A DNA stretch of 64,000 nucleotides from Liquorilactobacillus sicerae (GTDB taxonomy: Bacteria > Bacillota > Bacilli > Lactobacillales > Lactobacillaceae): assembly GCF_029916425.1 (NCBI RefSeq), contig NZ_JAHAVQ010000001.1:124001-188000 (forward strand), written 5' to 3'. The notes under the pieces are model-generated. The model did not search any database and was not told the DNA's origin. It worked only from the letters and a program-made list of their open reading frames with translations. How positions within the stretch are numbered: the stretch's first letter is position 1; each line of letters starts with the position of its first letter. This document shows positions 49,139 through 57,145 of the stretch, in pieces. The position numbers and the translations under genes are program-made.

Positions 49139-49630
49139 ATGATTGTGACCGTTTTGATTATCATAACTTTAATCGTTGCTTATTTGAAGGGCTCGCGTTG
49201 GGGGCTGCTGCAAATGCTGATCAGATTTTTGGGATTAATTGTAATCTTGATACTTGCGCAAAGCTTGGCTGGAAAACTCAGCAATTTGGTTGAAAACTTT
49301 CTAATAGTAATTGGCAAGCCAGATTTGATTTCAGCTCATTTTAGCTACTGGCTCTGTTACTTATTGATAAGTATGATTGGATTTACTATCCTTAAGCGCT
49401 TAGCAAATTTGTTTGGCTGGTTGACTAAACTGCCATTAGTTCACGGACTGAACGCTTTTGCTGGCGGCCTTATTGCCTTAATGATTGCTATTTTATTAGT
49501 TTATATAAGTTTAAAAGTTATTAATTTTTGGCCAAGTACGGCATTACAAACAGCAATTAACGAATCATGGCTGGCTCAGTTGATTTTGAAGCAAATACCA
49601 CTGATTTTGGACAAACTGACTTTTTCTTGA
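49139..49630 (+). CDS. cvpA: CvpA family membrane protein
   Basis: This 163-residue protein has four hydrophobic helices, begins with VLIIITLIVAYLKGSRWGLLQ and has GFTILKRLANLFGWLTKLPLVHGLNAFAGG, typical of CvpA. In E. coli CvpA affects colicin V production and envelope stress; the role in Gram-positives is unclear. It sits between zapA and mutS2 in the usual Firmicutes order. Confidence 0.9.
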   Translation: MIVTVLIIITLIVAYLKGSRWGLLQMLIRFLGLIVILILAQSLAGKLSNLVENFLIVIGKPDLISAHFSYWLCYLLISMIGFTILKRLANLFGWLTKLPLVHGLNAFAGGLIALMIAILLVYISLKVINFWPSTALQTAINESWLAQLILKQIPLILDKLTFS

Positions 49631-49642
49631 GAGGGGATAAAA

Positions 49643-51997
49643 GTGAATACAAAAGTTTTAACGACGCTTGAATACGATAAAATCAAACAACAGGTGGCGC
49701 AATATCTAGTAACTCCAGCTGGGCAAAATTTGTTGACAAATTTGTATCCTAGTTCAAATTACCAACAAGTACAGCTTGATTTGAATCGGACGCAAGACGC
49801 GGCTGATATTTTACGTTTAAAAGGTGGTATTCCATTACCCAAATTAGCTGATGTACATTTGCAGTTAAAAAGGTTAAAAATCAATGCAGCACTGAATGGA
49901 AAAGAATTAGCTGAAGTTGCCAAAGTCTTACGTTCAACGGCTGAGGTTAAAAGATTTTTTGATCAATTGGCTGTCGAGGAAGTTGAATTACATTCACTAA
50001 ATGCTTTGGCTGATCAGTTACAGGTTTTTCCGCAATTAACCAAGCAGTTGCTGCGTTCTCTTGAAGAGGATGGTCATTTAACTGATGATGCTTCGGAAAA
50101 ATTAGCAGCGATCAGGCGTTCAATGCGCCAATTACGGTTGCAGTTGCGTAGTCAGTTAAATATATTGATCAGAGGTAAATCAGCTAAGTATTTAACAGAA
50201 CCAGTCATTACGATTCGTGATGATCGTTATGTGATCCCTGTTAAGCAAGAATATCGGGCGCATTTTGGTGGTGTGGTTCATGATCAAAGTGCTTCTGGGC
50301 AGACTTTATTTATTGAGCCTGCAGCTGCATTGGATTTAAATAATCGCTTAAGAGAGCGGCAAGCCAATGAACGTGAAGAAATTCAGCGGATTTTAGCAGC
50401 TTTGTCGGCTAGTTTAGCACCTTATACCAAAGAGATTGCTGCAAATGTCGATTTACTTGGAGAGTTTGATTTTGCCAATGCCAAGGCTAAATATGCTCAA
50501 CAGCTAAAAGCCACTAATCCACGACTCTCAGCTGACAATCAAGTTTATTTGCGGCAAACCTGGCATCCATTATTGAATGAAAAAAAAGTCATTCGAAATG
50601 ATATTATGCTTGGGCAGGATTACCAGACGATGGTTATTACCGGACCGAATACTGGTGGCAAGACGATTACTTTAAAAACTCTGGGATTGATTCAGTTAAT
50701 GGGGCAATCAGGTTTGTTTATTCCAGCCTTTGAAGGCAGTCAAATTGGTGTTTTTGAAGAGATCTTTGCAGATATTGGTGATGAACAATCAATTGAACAA
50801 AATTTAAGTACTTTTTCGGCACATCTGACTAATATTGTTGAAATTTTAAATAACTGTGATCAAAGCTCACTTGTCTTGCTAGATGAATTGGGAGCAGGAA
50901 CCGATCCTCAAGAGGGTGCAGCTTTAGCGGTAGCAATTTTGGATGCATTAGCGGCGCTCGGTAGCTATGTAGTAGCCACAACCCATTATCCAGAGTTGAA
51001 GGCATATGGCTATGAGAGATTATCAACAATCAATGCTAGTATGGAATTTGATAGCCAGACATTACAACCGACATATCGTTTGTTGATCGGAATACCTGGT
51101 CAAAGTAATGCTTTTGAAATTTCACAAAGACTAGGATTGCCAGCAGAAATTATTGCGGCTGCCCGGCAGCTGACTTCAAATCAAAGTCAGGACCTAAATC
51201 AGATGATTCAAGATTTAGTCAAAAAGCGCCAGCAAGTTGAAGAAGAAGACGCCCGCTTAACCAAATATTTAACTGAAGGGCAAGAACTACATCATGATTT
51301 GCAAGTTGCCTTTAATAAATTTGAAAAGCAAAAAGAGCATTTACTTGAACAAGCTAAAGTACAAGCTAATCAAATTATTGATCAGGCTAGTCAGCGTTCC
51401 GATGAACTGATCAGTGAGTTGCGGCAGATGAAGTTAAATGCTGGCGCACCGATTAAAGAAAATCAGCTGATTACTGCTAAAACGAAAATGAATGAATTAC
51501 ATCAACCATTATTAAGTAAAAATCGCGTTTTACGTAAAGCCAAATTGGATCAGCAATTAAAGCCTGGCGACGATGTCTTGGTCAAACCTTATGATCAGCA
51601 AGGAACTTTGTTGGAAAAAACCGACCAACATGAATGGGAAGTTCAGCTTGGCAGTTTGAAAATGAAAATTGCTGAGGGTAATTTAGAGAAAATAAAAATT
51701 AAGCCAGAAAAAGTTCGGATTCGTTCATCATTTAAGTCTAGCAGGCAGGTGCACGTTTCTCCGGTGCTTGATTTACGTGGTCAAAGATACGAAACTGCTA
51801 TGACAACAGTAGATCACTATTTAGACTCGGCACTGCTGGCAGGTTATGCTTCAGTAACCATTATTCATGGCAAAGGAACTGGTGCTTTACGCGAAGGGAT
51901 CACGCAGTTTTTGCAGACAAACCGGCGAGTGAAAAGCTTTAAATTTGCTCCGGCCAATGCTGGTGGTGATGGAGCAACCATTGTTGAGTTGAAATAA
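49643..51997 (+). CDS. mutS2: Endonuclease MutS2
   Basis: This 784-residue MutS homologue lacks the mismatch-binding N-terminal domain. The ATPase has ITGPNTGGKTITLKT near residue 330 and LLDELGAGTDPQEG near residue 413. A coiled-coil region and a C-terminal Smr nuclease domain with LDLRGQRYETAM and IIHGKGTGALREG follow. It starts at GTG behind GAGAGGGG. Recent work links MutS2/RqcU to rescue of collided ribosomes as well as recombination control. Confidence 0.97.
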   Translation: MNTKVLTTLEYDKIKQQVAQYLVTPAGQNLLTNLYPSSNYQQVQLDLNRTQDAADILRLKGGIPLPKLADVHLQLKRLKINAALNGKELAEVAKVLRSTAEVKRFFDQLAVEEVELHSLNALADQLQVFPQLTKQLLRSLEEDGHLTDDASEKLAAIRRSMRQLRLQLRSQLNILIRGKSAKYLTEPVITIRDDRYVIPVKQEYRAHFGGVVHDQSASGQTLFIEPAAALDLNNRLRERQANEREEIQRILAALSASLAPYTKEIAANVDLLGEFDFANAKAKYAQQLKATNPRLSADNQVYLRQTWHPLLNEKKVIRNDIMLGQDYQTMVITGPNTGGKTITLKTLGLIQLMGQSGLFIPAFEGSQIGVFEEIFADIGDEQSIEQNLSTFSAHLTNIVEILNNCDQSSLVLLDELGAGTDPQEGAALAVAILDALAALGSYVVATTHYPELKAYGYERLSTINASMEFDSQTLQPTYRLLIGIPGQSNAFEISQRLGLPAEIIAAARQLTSNQSQDLNQMIQDLVKKRQQVEEEDARLTKYLTEGQELHHDLQVAFNKFEKQKEHLLEQAKVQANQIIDQASQRSDELISELRQMKLNAGAPIKENQLITAKTKMNELHQPLLSKNRVLRKAKLDQQLKPGDDVLVKPYDQQGTLLEKTDQHEWEVQLGSLKMKIAEGNLEKIKIKPEKVRIRSSFKSSRQVHVSPVLDLRGQRYETAMTTVDHYLDSALLAGYASVTIIHGKGTGALREGITQFLQTNRRVKSFKFAPANAGGDGATIVELK

Positions 51998-52012
51998 ATT
52001 TAAGCAGAAAGA

Positions 52013-52040
52013 TTGAGTTTTAAAAAAAATCTGATATTAT
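52013..52040 (+). promoter_or_regulatory. trxA promoter
   Basis: TTGAGT (52013-52018), 16 bases, then TATTAT (52035-52040) with an extended TG element, just after mutS2 and 33 bases before trxA. Confidence 0.6.
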
Positions 52041-52072
52041 TTACTTACAAACAATTAGTGGAGGGGAAAATC

Positions 52073-52384
52073 ATGGTAAAAGAATTAACTGATGATACAT
52101 TTGAAACAGCAACCAGTAAAGGTGTTAGCCTAACTGACTTTTGGGCAACTTGGTGCGGTCCTTGCCGGATGCAGAGCCCAGTTGTTGAACAACTTGATGA
52201 GGAAATAGGTGACAAGGTTTCTTTTGGTAAGGTTGATGTTGATCAAAACACCAAAGTTGCAAGTGAGTTTGGCATCATGAGCATTCCAACTTTACTGATC
52301 AAAAAAGATGGTCAAGTTGTCGATACCTTAATTGGATATCATCCTAAAGAACAAATCCAGGCAAAACTGGAACAATATCTCTAA
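52073..52384 (+). CDS. trxA: Thioredoxin
   Basis: This 103-residue protein has the redox motif WCGPC (Cys28, Cys31) and the cis-proline loop in SIPTLLI. ATG 52073 follows GGAGGGG; the frame is open 60 bases upstream over the promoter, which is not coding. It is a cytoplasmic disulfide reductant, expressed from its own promoter. Confidence 0.97.
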   Translation: MVKELTDDTFETATSKGVSLTDFWATWCGPCRMQSPVVEQLDEEIGDKVSFGKVDVDQNTKVASEFGIMSIPTLLIKKDGQVVDTLIGYHPKEQIQAKLEQYL

Positions 52385-52395
52385 AAAATCAAAAA

Positions 52396-52434
52396 CGATC
52401 CAGGTTAATGCGAGTCAGGCATAACTTTGGATCG
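52396..52434. terminator. Bidirectional terminator between trxA and yslB
   Basis: CGATCCA pairs with TGGATCG, with further inner ATGC/GCAT pairs. A-rich left and T-rich right flanks serve both converging genes. Confidence 0.8.
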
Positions 52435-52440
52435 CTTTTC

Positions 52441-52938
52441 TTATTTTTGAGCTTCATTTTCTGTAAGATGTAAGGTTGACTTATTAGGAATAAGAGCTAA
52501 ATCAATCGGATCTTCTGGATCCTGCTGAACAAGAATTGTCACCGATCCATGCCGTAAGTCTTGATCTTTGATGATCGCCTCAGCGACAAATCCTAGTTGA
52601 TTTTGAATTGTTTCAGCCAAAAACCCAGCTTCTAACTGAAACTCAGCATTTTTTTTCAAGCGTAAAGCGATGATTGGGCCAGAAACCTTGAAGAGTTGTT
52701 TTTGTTGATGGGCTTTAAGTCGTTCAAGTTTTCCCCAACCAGCTTGATGAAAGAAGATTGGCAGATCTTCATCTTTTGCTAAATTAAATTTGCGTGCTAA
52801 TTTTTTACCAGCCCAATATAAAATGTCTGGATTATCCCCTAATAATTCTGGTAGTAAAAGATCACGCAATGTTTCATAGCCGACTAAAGTTGCTAGGTCC
52901 TTTTTTTCTACCAAATTTTGATAATCATTTGCGTCCAT
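52441..52938 (-). CDS. DUF2507 family protein (YslB)
   Basis: This 165-residue protein has LRDLLLPELLGDNPDILYWAGKKLARKF at the N-terminus and FQLEAGFLAETIQNQLGFVAEA. These match the YslB/DUF2507 family, related to the V4R/heme-NO-binding-like fold. Its role is unknown. It lies next to trxA and rdgB as in other lactobacilli. ATG lies behind AGAGGAGA on the minus strand. Confidence 0.85.
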   Translation of the reverse strand: MDANDYQNLVEKKDLATLVGYETLRDLLLPELLGDNPDILYWAGKKLARKFNLAKDEDLPIFFHQAGWGKLERLKAHQQKQLFKVSGPIIALRLKKNAEFQLEAGFLAETIQNQLGFVAEAIIKDQDLRHGSVTILVQQDPEDPIDLALIPNKSTLHLTENEAQK

Positions 52939-53027
52939 GACGATCTCCTCTAAACTATAATCTATAAACTTATTATACCTTGAAGATGAGCTTGACGGTT
53001 AAAAGAATTGTTAAAGTTTTGGGTAAC

Positions 53028-53057
53028 TTGAAAAAAATACTTAATTTCACGTATAAT
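53028..53057 (+). promoter_or_regulatory. Promoter for rdgB
   Basis: TTGAAA (53028-53033), 18 bases and a consensus TATAAT (53052-53057), about 35 bases before the rdgB start. Confidence 0.7.
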
Positions 53058-53091
53058 CATCAAGAAAGCTAATTAGATTGGAAGAGTGAAT

Positions 53092-53685
53092 TTGAAAGAA
53101 ATATTAATTGCAACAAAAAATCAAGGCAAGGCACGGGAGTTTCGATCGTTTTTTGAACCACGAGGTTTTAAAATTATAACTTTGAACGATTTAGAAAATC
53201 CGCCACAAATTATTGAAAATGGTCAGACTTTTACAGAAAATGCGCTGATCAAAGCTAATACTTTAACAAAAGAATTACAAACAACTACTTTGGCTGATGA
53301 TTCTGGATTAATGGTCCGTGCATTGAATGACGAACCAGGTGTCTTCTCGGCCCGTTACGCTGGCGATCATGATGATGCAGCTAATAATCAAAAACTTTTA
53401 ACTAAGTTGGCAAATGTTCCAAATGAAAAAAGAGATGCTGTTTTTCATACGACACTAGCTGTAACTAGCCCCAATCGTCAGCCACTGATCGTTGAAGGTG
53501 AAGTTAAAGGATATATTTTGCAACAACCTGCTGGTAATGATGGCTTTGGTTATGACCCACTTTTTTATCTGCCAAAGTTTTATAAGACTTTTGCCCAAAT
53601 GAGTGTAGCTGAAAAGAATCAAGTTAGTCATCGTGGTCAAGCGATCAACCAGCTAGCTGAAAAATTTGATGATTGGTGGGAATAA
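53092..53685 (+). CDS. rdgB: XTP/dITP diphosphatase (RdgB/HAM1 family)
   Basis: This 197-residue housecleaning pyrophosphatase removes inosine and xanthosine triphosphates. Motifs are IATKNQGKAREF at the start, LADDSGLMV near residue 65 and GNDGFGYDPLFYLP near residue 150. TTG 53092 is preferred, behind GGAAGAG; a GTG two codons earlier overlaps that site. The next gene begins one base after the stop codon. Confidence 0.94.
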   Translation: MKEILIATKNQGKAREFRSFFEPRGFKIITLNDLENPPQIIENGQTFTENALIKANTLTKELQTTTLADDSGLMVRALNDEPGVFSARYAGDHDDAANNQKLLTKLANVPNEKRDAVFHTTLAVTSPNRQPLIVEGEVKGYILQQPAGNDGFGYDPLFYLPKFYKTFAQMSVAEKNQVSHRGQAINQLAEKFDDWWE

Positions 53686-53686
53686 G

Positions 53687-54223
53687 ATGAATAAATTACA
53701 ACCAAAGCGTTTTTTAGTCGTTAGTGATAATCATTCTGATCGAGAAATCTTGACCAAAATAGCTGAAAAATATCAAAATCAAGTTGATTTAATGATTCAT
53801 TGCGGTGATTCACGGTTGAAAAAATCCGATCCACTTTGCAGACGATATCAAGTGGTGGAAGGTAATTGTGATTTTCCTGGTAATTTTGTTAATGAGCAAC
53901 TTTTAACTACTTCAGTTGGTCAGGTTTTTTTTACCCATGGTCATCATTACTATGTGAATTTTGGCATGAAAGAATTAATTGCCACTGCCCAAAAAAATCA
54001 AGCTACTTTTTGTTTTTTTGGACATACTCATCAGTTGAAAGTTGAATATCAGCAGGGGTGTTTATTTTTGAATCCCGGTAGTATTAGCTTTCCACGAGGA
54101 AAGTTTAGCCAAATTGGTGGAACATTTGCGATTGTCACTGTGACAGTTGCTCAAATTGTTGTTAACTTTTATGATCGAAAGTTTTCAATTATTAATGAAT
54201 TAACACAGAAATTCAAGCGGTAA
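53687..54223 (+). CDS. YfcE/YsnB-type metallophosphodiesterase
   Basis: This 178-residue calcineurin-like phosphoesterase has FLVVSDNHSDREIL, MIHCGDSR, VVEGNCDFPG, FFTHGHHYYV and CFFGHTHQ, giving the full set of metal ligands. It is coupled to rdgB (ATG one base after the stop). Family members hydrolyse phosphodiesters in vitro; the natural substrate is unknown. Confidence 0.92.
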   Translation: MNKLQPKRFLVVSDNHSDREILTKIAEKYQNQVDLMIHCGDSRLKKSDPLCRRYQVVEGNCDFPGNFVNEQLLTTSVGQVFFTHGHHYYVNFGMKELIATAQKNQATFCFFGHTHQLKVEYQQGCLFLNPGSISFPRGKFSQIGGTFAIVTVTVAQIVVNFYDRKFSIINELTQKFKR

Positions 54224-54236
54224 TTAAGGAAAAATT

Positions 54237-54428
54237 ATGCAAAAAGAATTGAAACAATGGTACTTAAAACTGCTAAAATGGTCAATTTTAACATTAATTT
54301 TTATGATTTCACGACCGTTTATTGCCTGGCGTGGATTTGAACTAGTAATTGTCGGTGGGGTTATTTACTGTTTATTTATTTTTGGAGTGTGTGTTTGGCT
54401 GCAATATTTGACGATCATTCAGAAATAA
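54237..54428 (+). CDS. Small membrane protein of unknown function
   Basis: This 63-residue protein has two hydrophobic helices (about residues 15-30 and 36-57) and a positively charged N-terminus. ATG lies behind TTAAGGA and follows the phosphodiesterase gene by 13 bases, so it is probably the last gene of that unit. I recognise no family. It ends just before the tRNA-Glu promoter. Confidence 0.6.
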   Translation: MQKELKQWYLKLLKWSILTLIFMISRPFIAWRGFELVIVGGVIYCLFIFGVCVWLQYLTIIQK

Positions 54429-54430
54429 AA

Positions 54431-54458
54431 TTGACAAATTTTTTTATTGATGTATAAT
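54431..54458 (+). promoter_or_regulatory. tRNA-Glu promoter
   Basis: Consensus TTGACA (54431-54436), 16 bases and consensus TATAAT (54453-54458), 13 bases before the tRNA: a strong stable-RNA promoter that starts 3 bases after the upstream stop codon. Confidence 0.9.
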
Positions 54459-54471
54459 AATAAGAGTATTT

Positions 54472-54544
54472 TGCCCGTTGGTCAAATTGGTTAAGACGTC
54501 GCCCTCTCAAGGCGGAGTTACGGGTTCGATCCCCGTACGGGTGA
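54472..54544 (+). tRNA. tRNA-Glu (anticodon CUC)
   Basis: It folds as a cloverleaf: acceptor TGCCCGT/ACGGGTG, D-stem GTC/GAC, anticodon stem TCGCC/GGCGG with loop CTCTCAA (anticodon CTC, reads GAG), four-base variable loop, T-arm ACGGG/CCCGT with loop TTCGATC. Discriminator is A; no CCA is encoded. The body matches bacterial tRNA-Glu, but the first acceptor pairs are U1-G72 and G2-U71 rather than the G1-C72 I recall for B. subtilis. It is a single gene with its own promoter and terminator. Confidence 0.88.
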
Positions 54545-54561
54545 TGAAGATATTATTGCTT

Positions 54562-54589
54562 GTCCATCTGTGGAGGTGGACTTTTTTTT
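54562..54589 (+). terminator. Terminator after tRNA-Glu
   Basis: GTCCATC pairs with GGTGGAC (one G-U) around a 6-base loop, followed by eight T. Confidence 0.85.
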
Positions 54590-54603
54590 GCGATTAAAAC
54601 GAT

Positions 54604-54631
54604 TGCTACTTAGACTATTGATGTTTATAAT
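54604..54631 (+). promoter_or_regulatory. Promoter for the orphan 94-residue gene
   Basis: TTGCTA (54604-54609), 16 bases and a consensus TATAAT (54626-54631), about 64 bases before the next start. Confidence 0.6.
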
Positions 54632-54694
54632 GTTAGTAATGAAGTTAAGGTTTGAAAGTTTTAGTAATGGATTTTGAAGGTGAGGAGGGATGAC

Positions 54695-54979
54695 ATGCTA
54701 CGAAAAACAAAAAATTTTTTGCAGGCGAGTCACATTAATTATGAAAAAGAGCACGTCAATCCGCTGATTGTTCCAGAAAAGGTATACGTGCTAAAATTTG
54801 GTAGAAATAAGCTCAATAATCGTTTTATTGTTGAGCATACCTATACATGGACTGGTCGAATCAAAATCAGTAAGATTTCCTTGCGTCTGCATGGTCAAAA
54901 GGGCCCGCATGAGTTTCAAAATGAGGCTGAGCTCTTGCAGTATTTAAAAAGTCATATTCAGTATTACTTAAATTCATAG
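54695..54979 (+). CDS. Hypothetical protein, orphan
   Basis: This 94-residue basic protein is not recognised. ATG 54695 follows a strong GAGGAGG; the frame opens 21 bases earlier without a site. Its predicted content is an N-terminal helix (LRKTKNFLQASHINY), then beta-rich sequence (KVYVLKFGRNKLNNRF, IVEHTYTWTGRIKISK) and a C-terminal helix (AELLQYLKSHIQYYL). There are no Cys, membrane spans or signal peptide. A promoter, ribosome site and terminator of its own argue that it is a real gene. It lies between a tRNA and a broken HAD gene, so may be accessory. Confidence 0.6.
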   Translation: MLRKTKNFLQASHINYEKEHVNPLIVPEKVYVLKFGRNKLNNRFIVEHTYTWTGRIKISKISLRLHGQKGPHEFQNEAELLQYLKSHIQYYLNS

Positions 54980-54995
54980 TTTAGAGCAGTTATTT

Positions 54996-55034
54996 AAAAC
55001 TGAGGCAAATTAATTTTTGACCTCAGTTTTTTTA
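54996..55034 (+). terminator. Terminator after the orphan gene
   Basis: AAACTGAGG pairs with CCTCAGTTT around a 15-base loop and ends in a T-tract. Confidence 0.85.
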
Positions 55035-55250
55035 AATTCATTGCTAATTAGATCATTTGATTGGCAATTTAGCGAAGCCATTTTGTGCAAATTTCAAAGT
55101 GACATAATAATTATTTTTTTATTCAGTGTTAGGTTAATTTGAAGTTTTTCAAGTTTAAGAAGGTTGCCTTTGGAAATTTAAAACTGAAAATGCGTAATTA
55201 TAAATTAAGTCAAGTGTTTATAATTTGAATTTAGATCGAGGGGTTGAATT

Positions 55251-56392
55251 TTGAATAAAGGAAGAGAACAACCAGTTGTAGCGATATGTTATGATTTTGA
55301 TAAAACGTTGTCACCAGATGATATGCAAGCACAAGGATTTATTCAGTCAGTTGGGTATGATATTAAATCTTTTTGGAATGAATCAAATAATCTTGCTAAA
55401 CAAGCGGAAATGGATCAAAACTTGGCTTGGATGTATGAAATGAAAAAAAAGTCAGTGGGAAAGACTTTATTTACCCGTCAGGCTTTAATGAAGTATGGAT
55501 CTCAAGTTAAACTATTTCCCGGAGTTGAAGCATGGTTTGATCGAATTCAAGACTATGGTGATAAAGTTGGCGTTAATGTTGAACATTATATTATTTCATC
55601 TGGTTTAAAAGAGATGATCGAGGGATCTAAGGTTGGTGGAAAGTTTAAAAAAATTTTTGCCAGTTCGTTTTTATTTGATCAGAATGATGTTGCAATTTGG
55701 CCAGCACAAGCGGTTAATTATACGAATAAGACACAATTTCTTTTTCGAATTGAAAAAGGTCTGCTGGATATGAATGATCAGCGTGTAAATGATCATTTTT
55801 CACCAGCTCAGTTGAAGGTTCCATTTAGAAACATGATTTATATTGGTGACAGCGATACTGATGTTCCTTGCATGAAACTAGTTAATTCCCGGGGTGGATA
55901 TTCGATTGGAGTTTATGATGCAAAAAGCAACGATAAAAGTAAAGTATATAAAATGATGCGTGACGAAAGAATTAAATATTTTGCGCCAGCCGATTACACT
56001 CCAAACCAAACATTAGATTGTTTAGTGGTTTAGTGAAAGCCATTATTGAACGAACCGCTAAAAACGAGCAATTGGAAAGAAAATATTATTGCTGTCAAAA
56101 TGAAGTAATTGCGAGTGATAGTCGGGAGTTGGCTGAAGAGCGAAGTAAGACTAATTTGATTCTTGCTTTAGAAGATAGTCGTTCGTTTGCGCGAACATAC
56201 AAAATTATTGCAAACATGGAGAAAATAAAAAGTTGGACGACCAAAGAAACTGAGTCAATCATAAAAATTGCGCTTGATAACAGTCAGGTGCGGTATGTTG
56301 CTAATGCTGATCAACTAAAACCATTCTTTTACCAATTGATGGGAAGTCAAAAATCTGCCTTAACTAATCAGTTAAAAAAAATTTTGGACTAG
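55251..56392 (+). pseudogene. HAD-family phosphatase gene frameshifted by an 8-bp tandem duplication
   Basis: The first frame (TTG 55251 behind GAGGGG, to a TAG at 56033) encodes 260 residues of a HAD phosphatase: motif I YDFDKTLS (Asp15, Asp17), motif II ISSGLKEMI, motif IV IYIGDSDTD. The protein runs on in another frame from VKAIIERTAKNEQLE to 56392. The junction is an exact direct repeat GTTTAGTG-GTTTAGTG (56020-56035); removing one copy restores a single 377-residue frame reading TLDCLVKAIIE. The C-terminal ~115 residues are helical with charged stretches. The catalytic domain itself is intact, so the truncated 260-residue product might still be active. It is called a pseudogene because the duplication interrupts an otherwise coherent frame. 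Confidence 0.8.
56020..56035. repeat. 8-bp tandem duplication (GTTTAGTG twice)
   Basis: Two adjacent identical copies, 56020-56027 and 56028-56035, sit exactly where the HAD reading frame breaks. A length of 8 shifts the frame; loss of one copy would repair it. Confidence 0.95.
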
Positions 56393-56641
56393 CTGGCTTT
56401 ATCTTTCTTAATCCAGAAAGTAACATGATTTTTCATCTGTAAATATTGATGAAAGAATTTTGTCACTTAAATTGGCTAGAGGACGGAATTTATTAATATT
56501 TAAAATATGGTTGAGTACCTGAATTACTAATTTTTAAATAGCTAATTGCATAATTAAGATGCTAACCAATAATCTATTTTCACGTATACTTCATGTGCAC
56601 TGAAGAACTAGAATTAATGAAAATATAGAAAACTACGCAAA

Positions 56642-56686
56642 CAAAAATGCTATTAAATCAACATTTGAGAAGATTTAATAGCATTT
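56642..56686 (-). terminator. Terminator of the tRNA-Gln unit
   Basis: A perfect 15-bp stem (AAATGCTATTAAATC / GATTTAATAGCATTT) with a 12-base loop is followed on the minus strand by TTTTTGTTT. It lies 13 bases past the tRNA 3' end. Confidence 0.88.
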
Positions 56687-56698
56687 ATAAACCTATAA

Positions 56699-56771
56699 TT
56701 GGGCATACTGGGCTCGAACCAGTACATTGCGGATTCAGAGTCCGCTGCCTTACCAATTTGGCGAATGCCCA
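56699..56771 (-). tRNA. tRNA-Gln (anticodon CUG)
   Basis: On the minus strand it folds with acceptor TGGGCAT/ATGCCCA, D-stem GCC/GGC, anticodon stem GCGGA/TCCGC with loop CTCTGAA (anticodon CTG, reads CAG), and T-arm ACTGG/CCAGT with loop TTCGAGC. The U1-A72 pair is normal for tRNA-Gln. Discriminator is A; no CCA is encoded. It is a single gene with its own consensus promoter and terminator. Confidence 0.92.
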
Positions 56772-56806
56772 ATAAATAACGTTGTTTATTAGCAATCAAC
56801 TATTAC

Positions 56807-56835
56807 ATAGTACTCGAATTTTCTTTTGATGTCAA
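56807..56835 (-). promoter_or_regulatory. tRNA-Gln promoter
   Basis: Minus-strand TTGACA (56830-56835), 17 bases and TACTAT (56807-56812), about 36 bases before the tRNA 5' end. Confidence 0.8.
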
Positions 56836-57108
56836 ACTGAATTTAAAATTTCTAGAAATTTTAAACGCTAGCCTAATTGTTTAGATTGTTTTTAGAGCAG
56901 TTCTTATTGGTAAATCATCTGGTCCTGTTGGGTATCGGTTAACCAATGAATAATTTGATGAATGCAAGAAGAATAAGCCTGCATGTTAGTTTCAGCTCCT
57001 TTATTATCAGTTATGCTAACGATCGTAATTATTTGGACTTGATCGTTGGCAACTTGCTTCATTTAGGTGAATATATTGATTTCATTATACACATAGTAAA
57101 GCATCGGA

Positions 57109-57145
57109 CACTATGTTTAAACTGCGCACAAAGTTAAACATAGTG
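57109..57145. repeat. Perfect 12-bp inverted repeat
   Basis: CACTATGTTTAA (57109-57120) and TTAAACATAGTG (57134-57145) are perfect inverted copies with 13 bases between. ACATAG at 57091-57096 could compete for the left arm. No T-tract follows, so it is not an obvious terminator. It sits just before the symporter remnant. Confidence 0.7.

Noticed and set aside
56019-56040. Programmed -1 frameshift at the HAD break
   Set aside because: The site (GTG GTT TAG) is not a slippery heptamer, whereas the exact octamer duplication explains the break simply.
56018-56392. Separate gene downstream of the HAD frame
   Set aside because: It has no ribosome site of its own and becomes continuous with the HAD protein when one octamer copy is removed.
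54472-56771. Integrative element between the two tRNA genes
   Set aside because: No integrase, excisionase, transposase or flanking direct repeats were found.
56946-57137. Short plus-strand frame before the symporter remnant
   Set aside because: No ribosome site or recognisable product; at best a decayed N-terminus, so not called as a gene.
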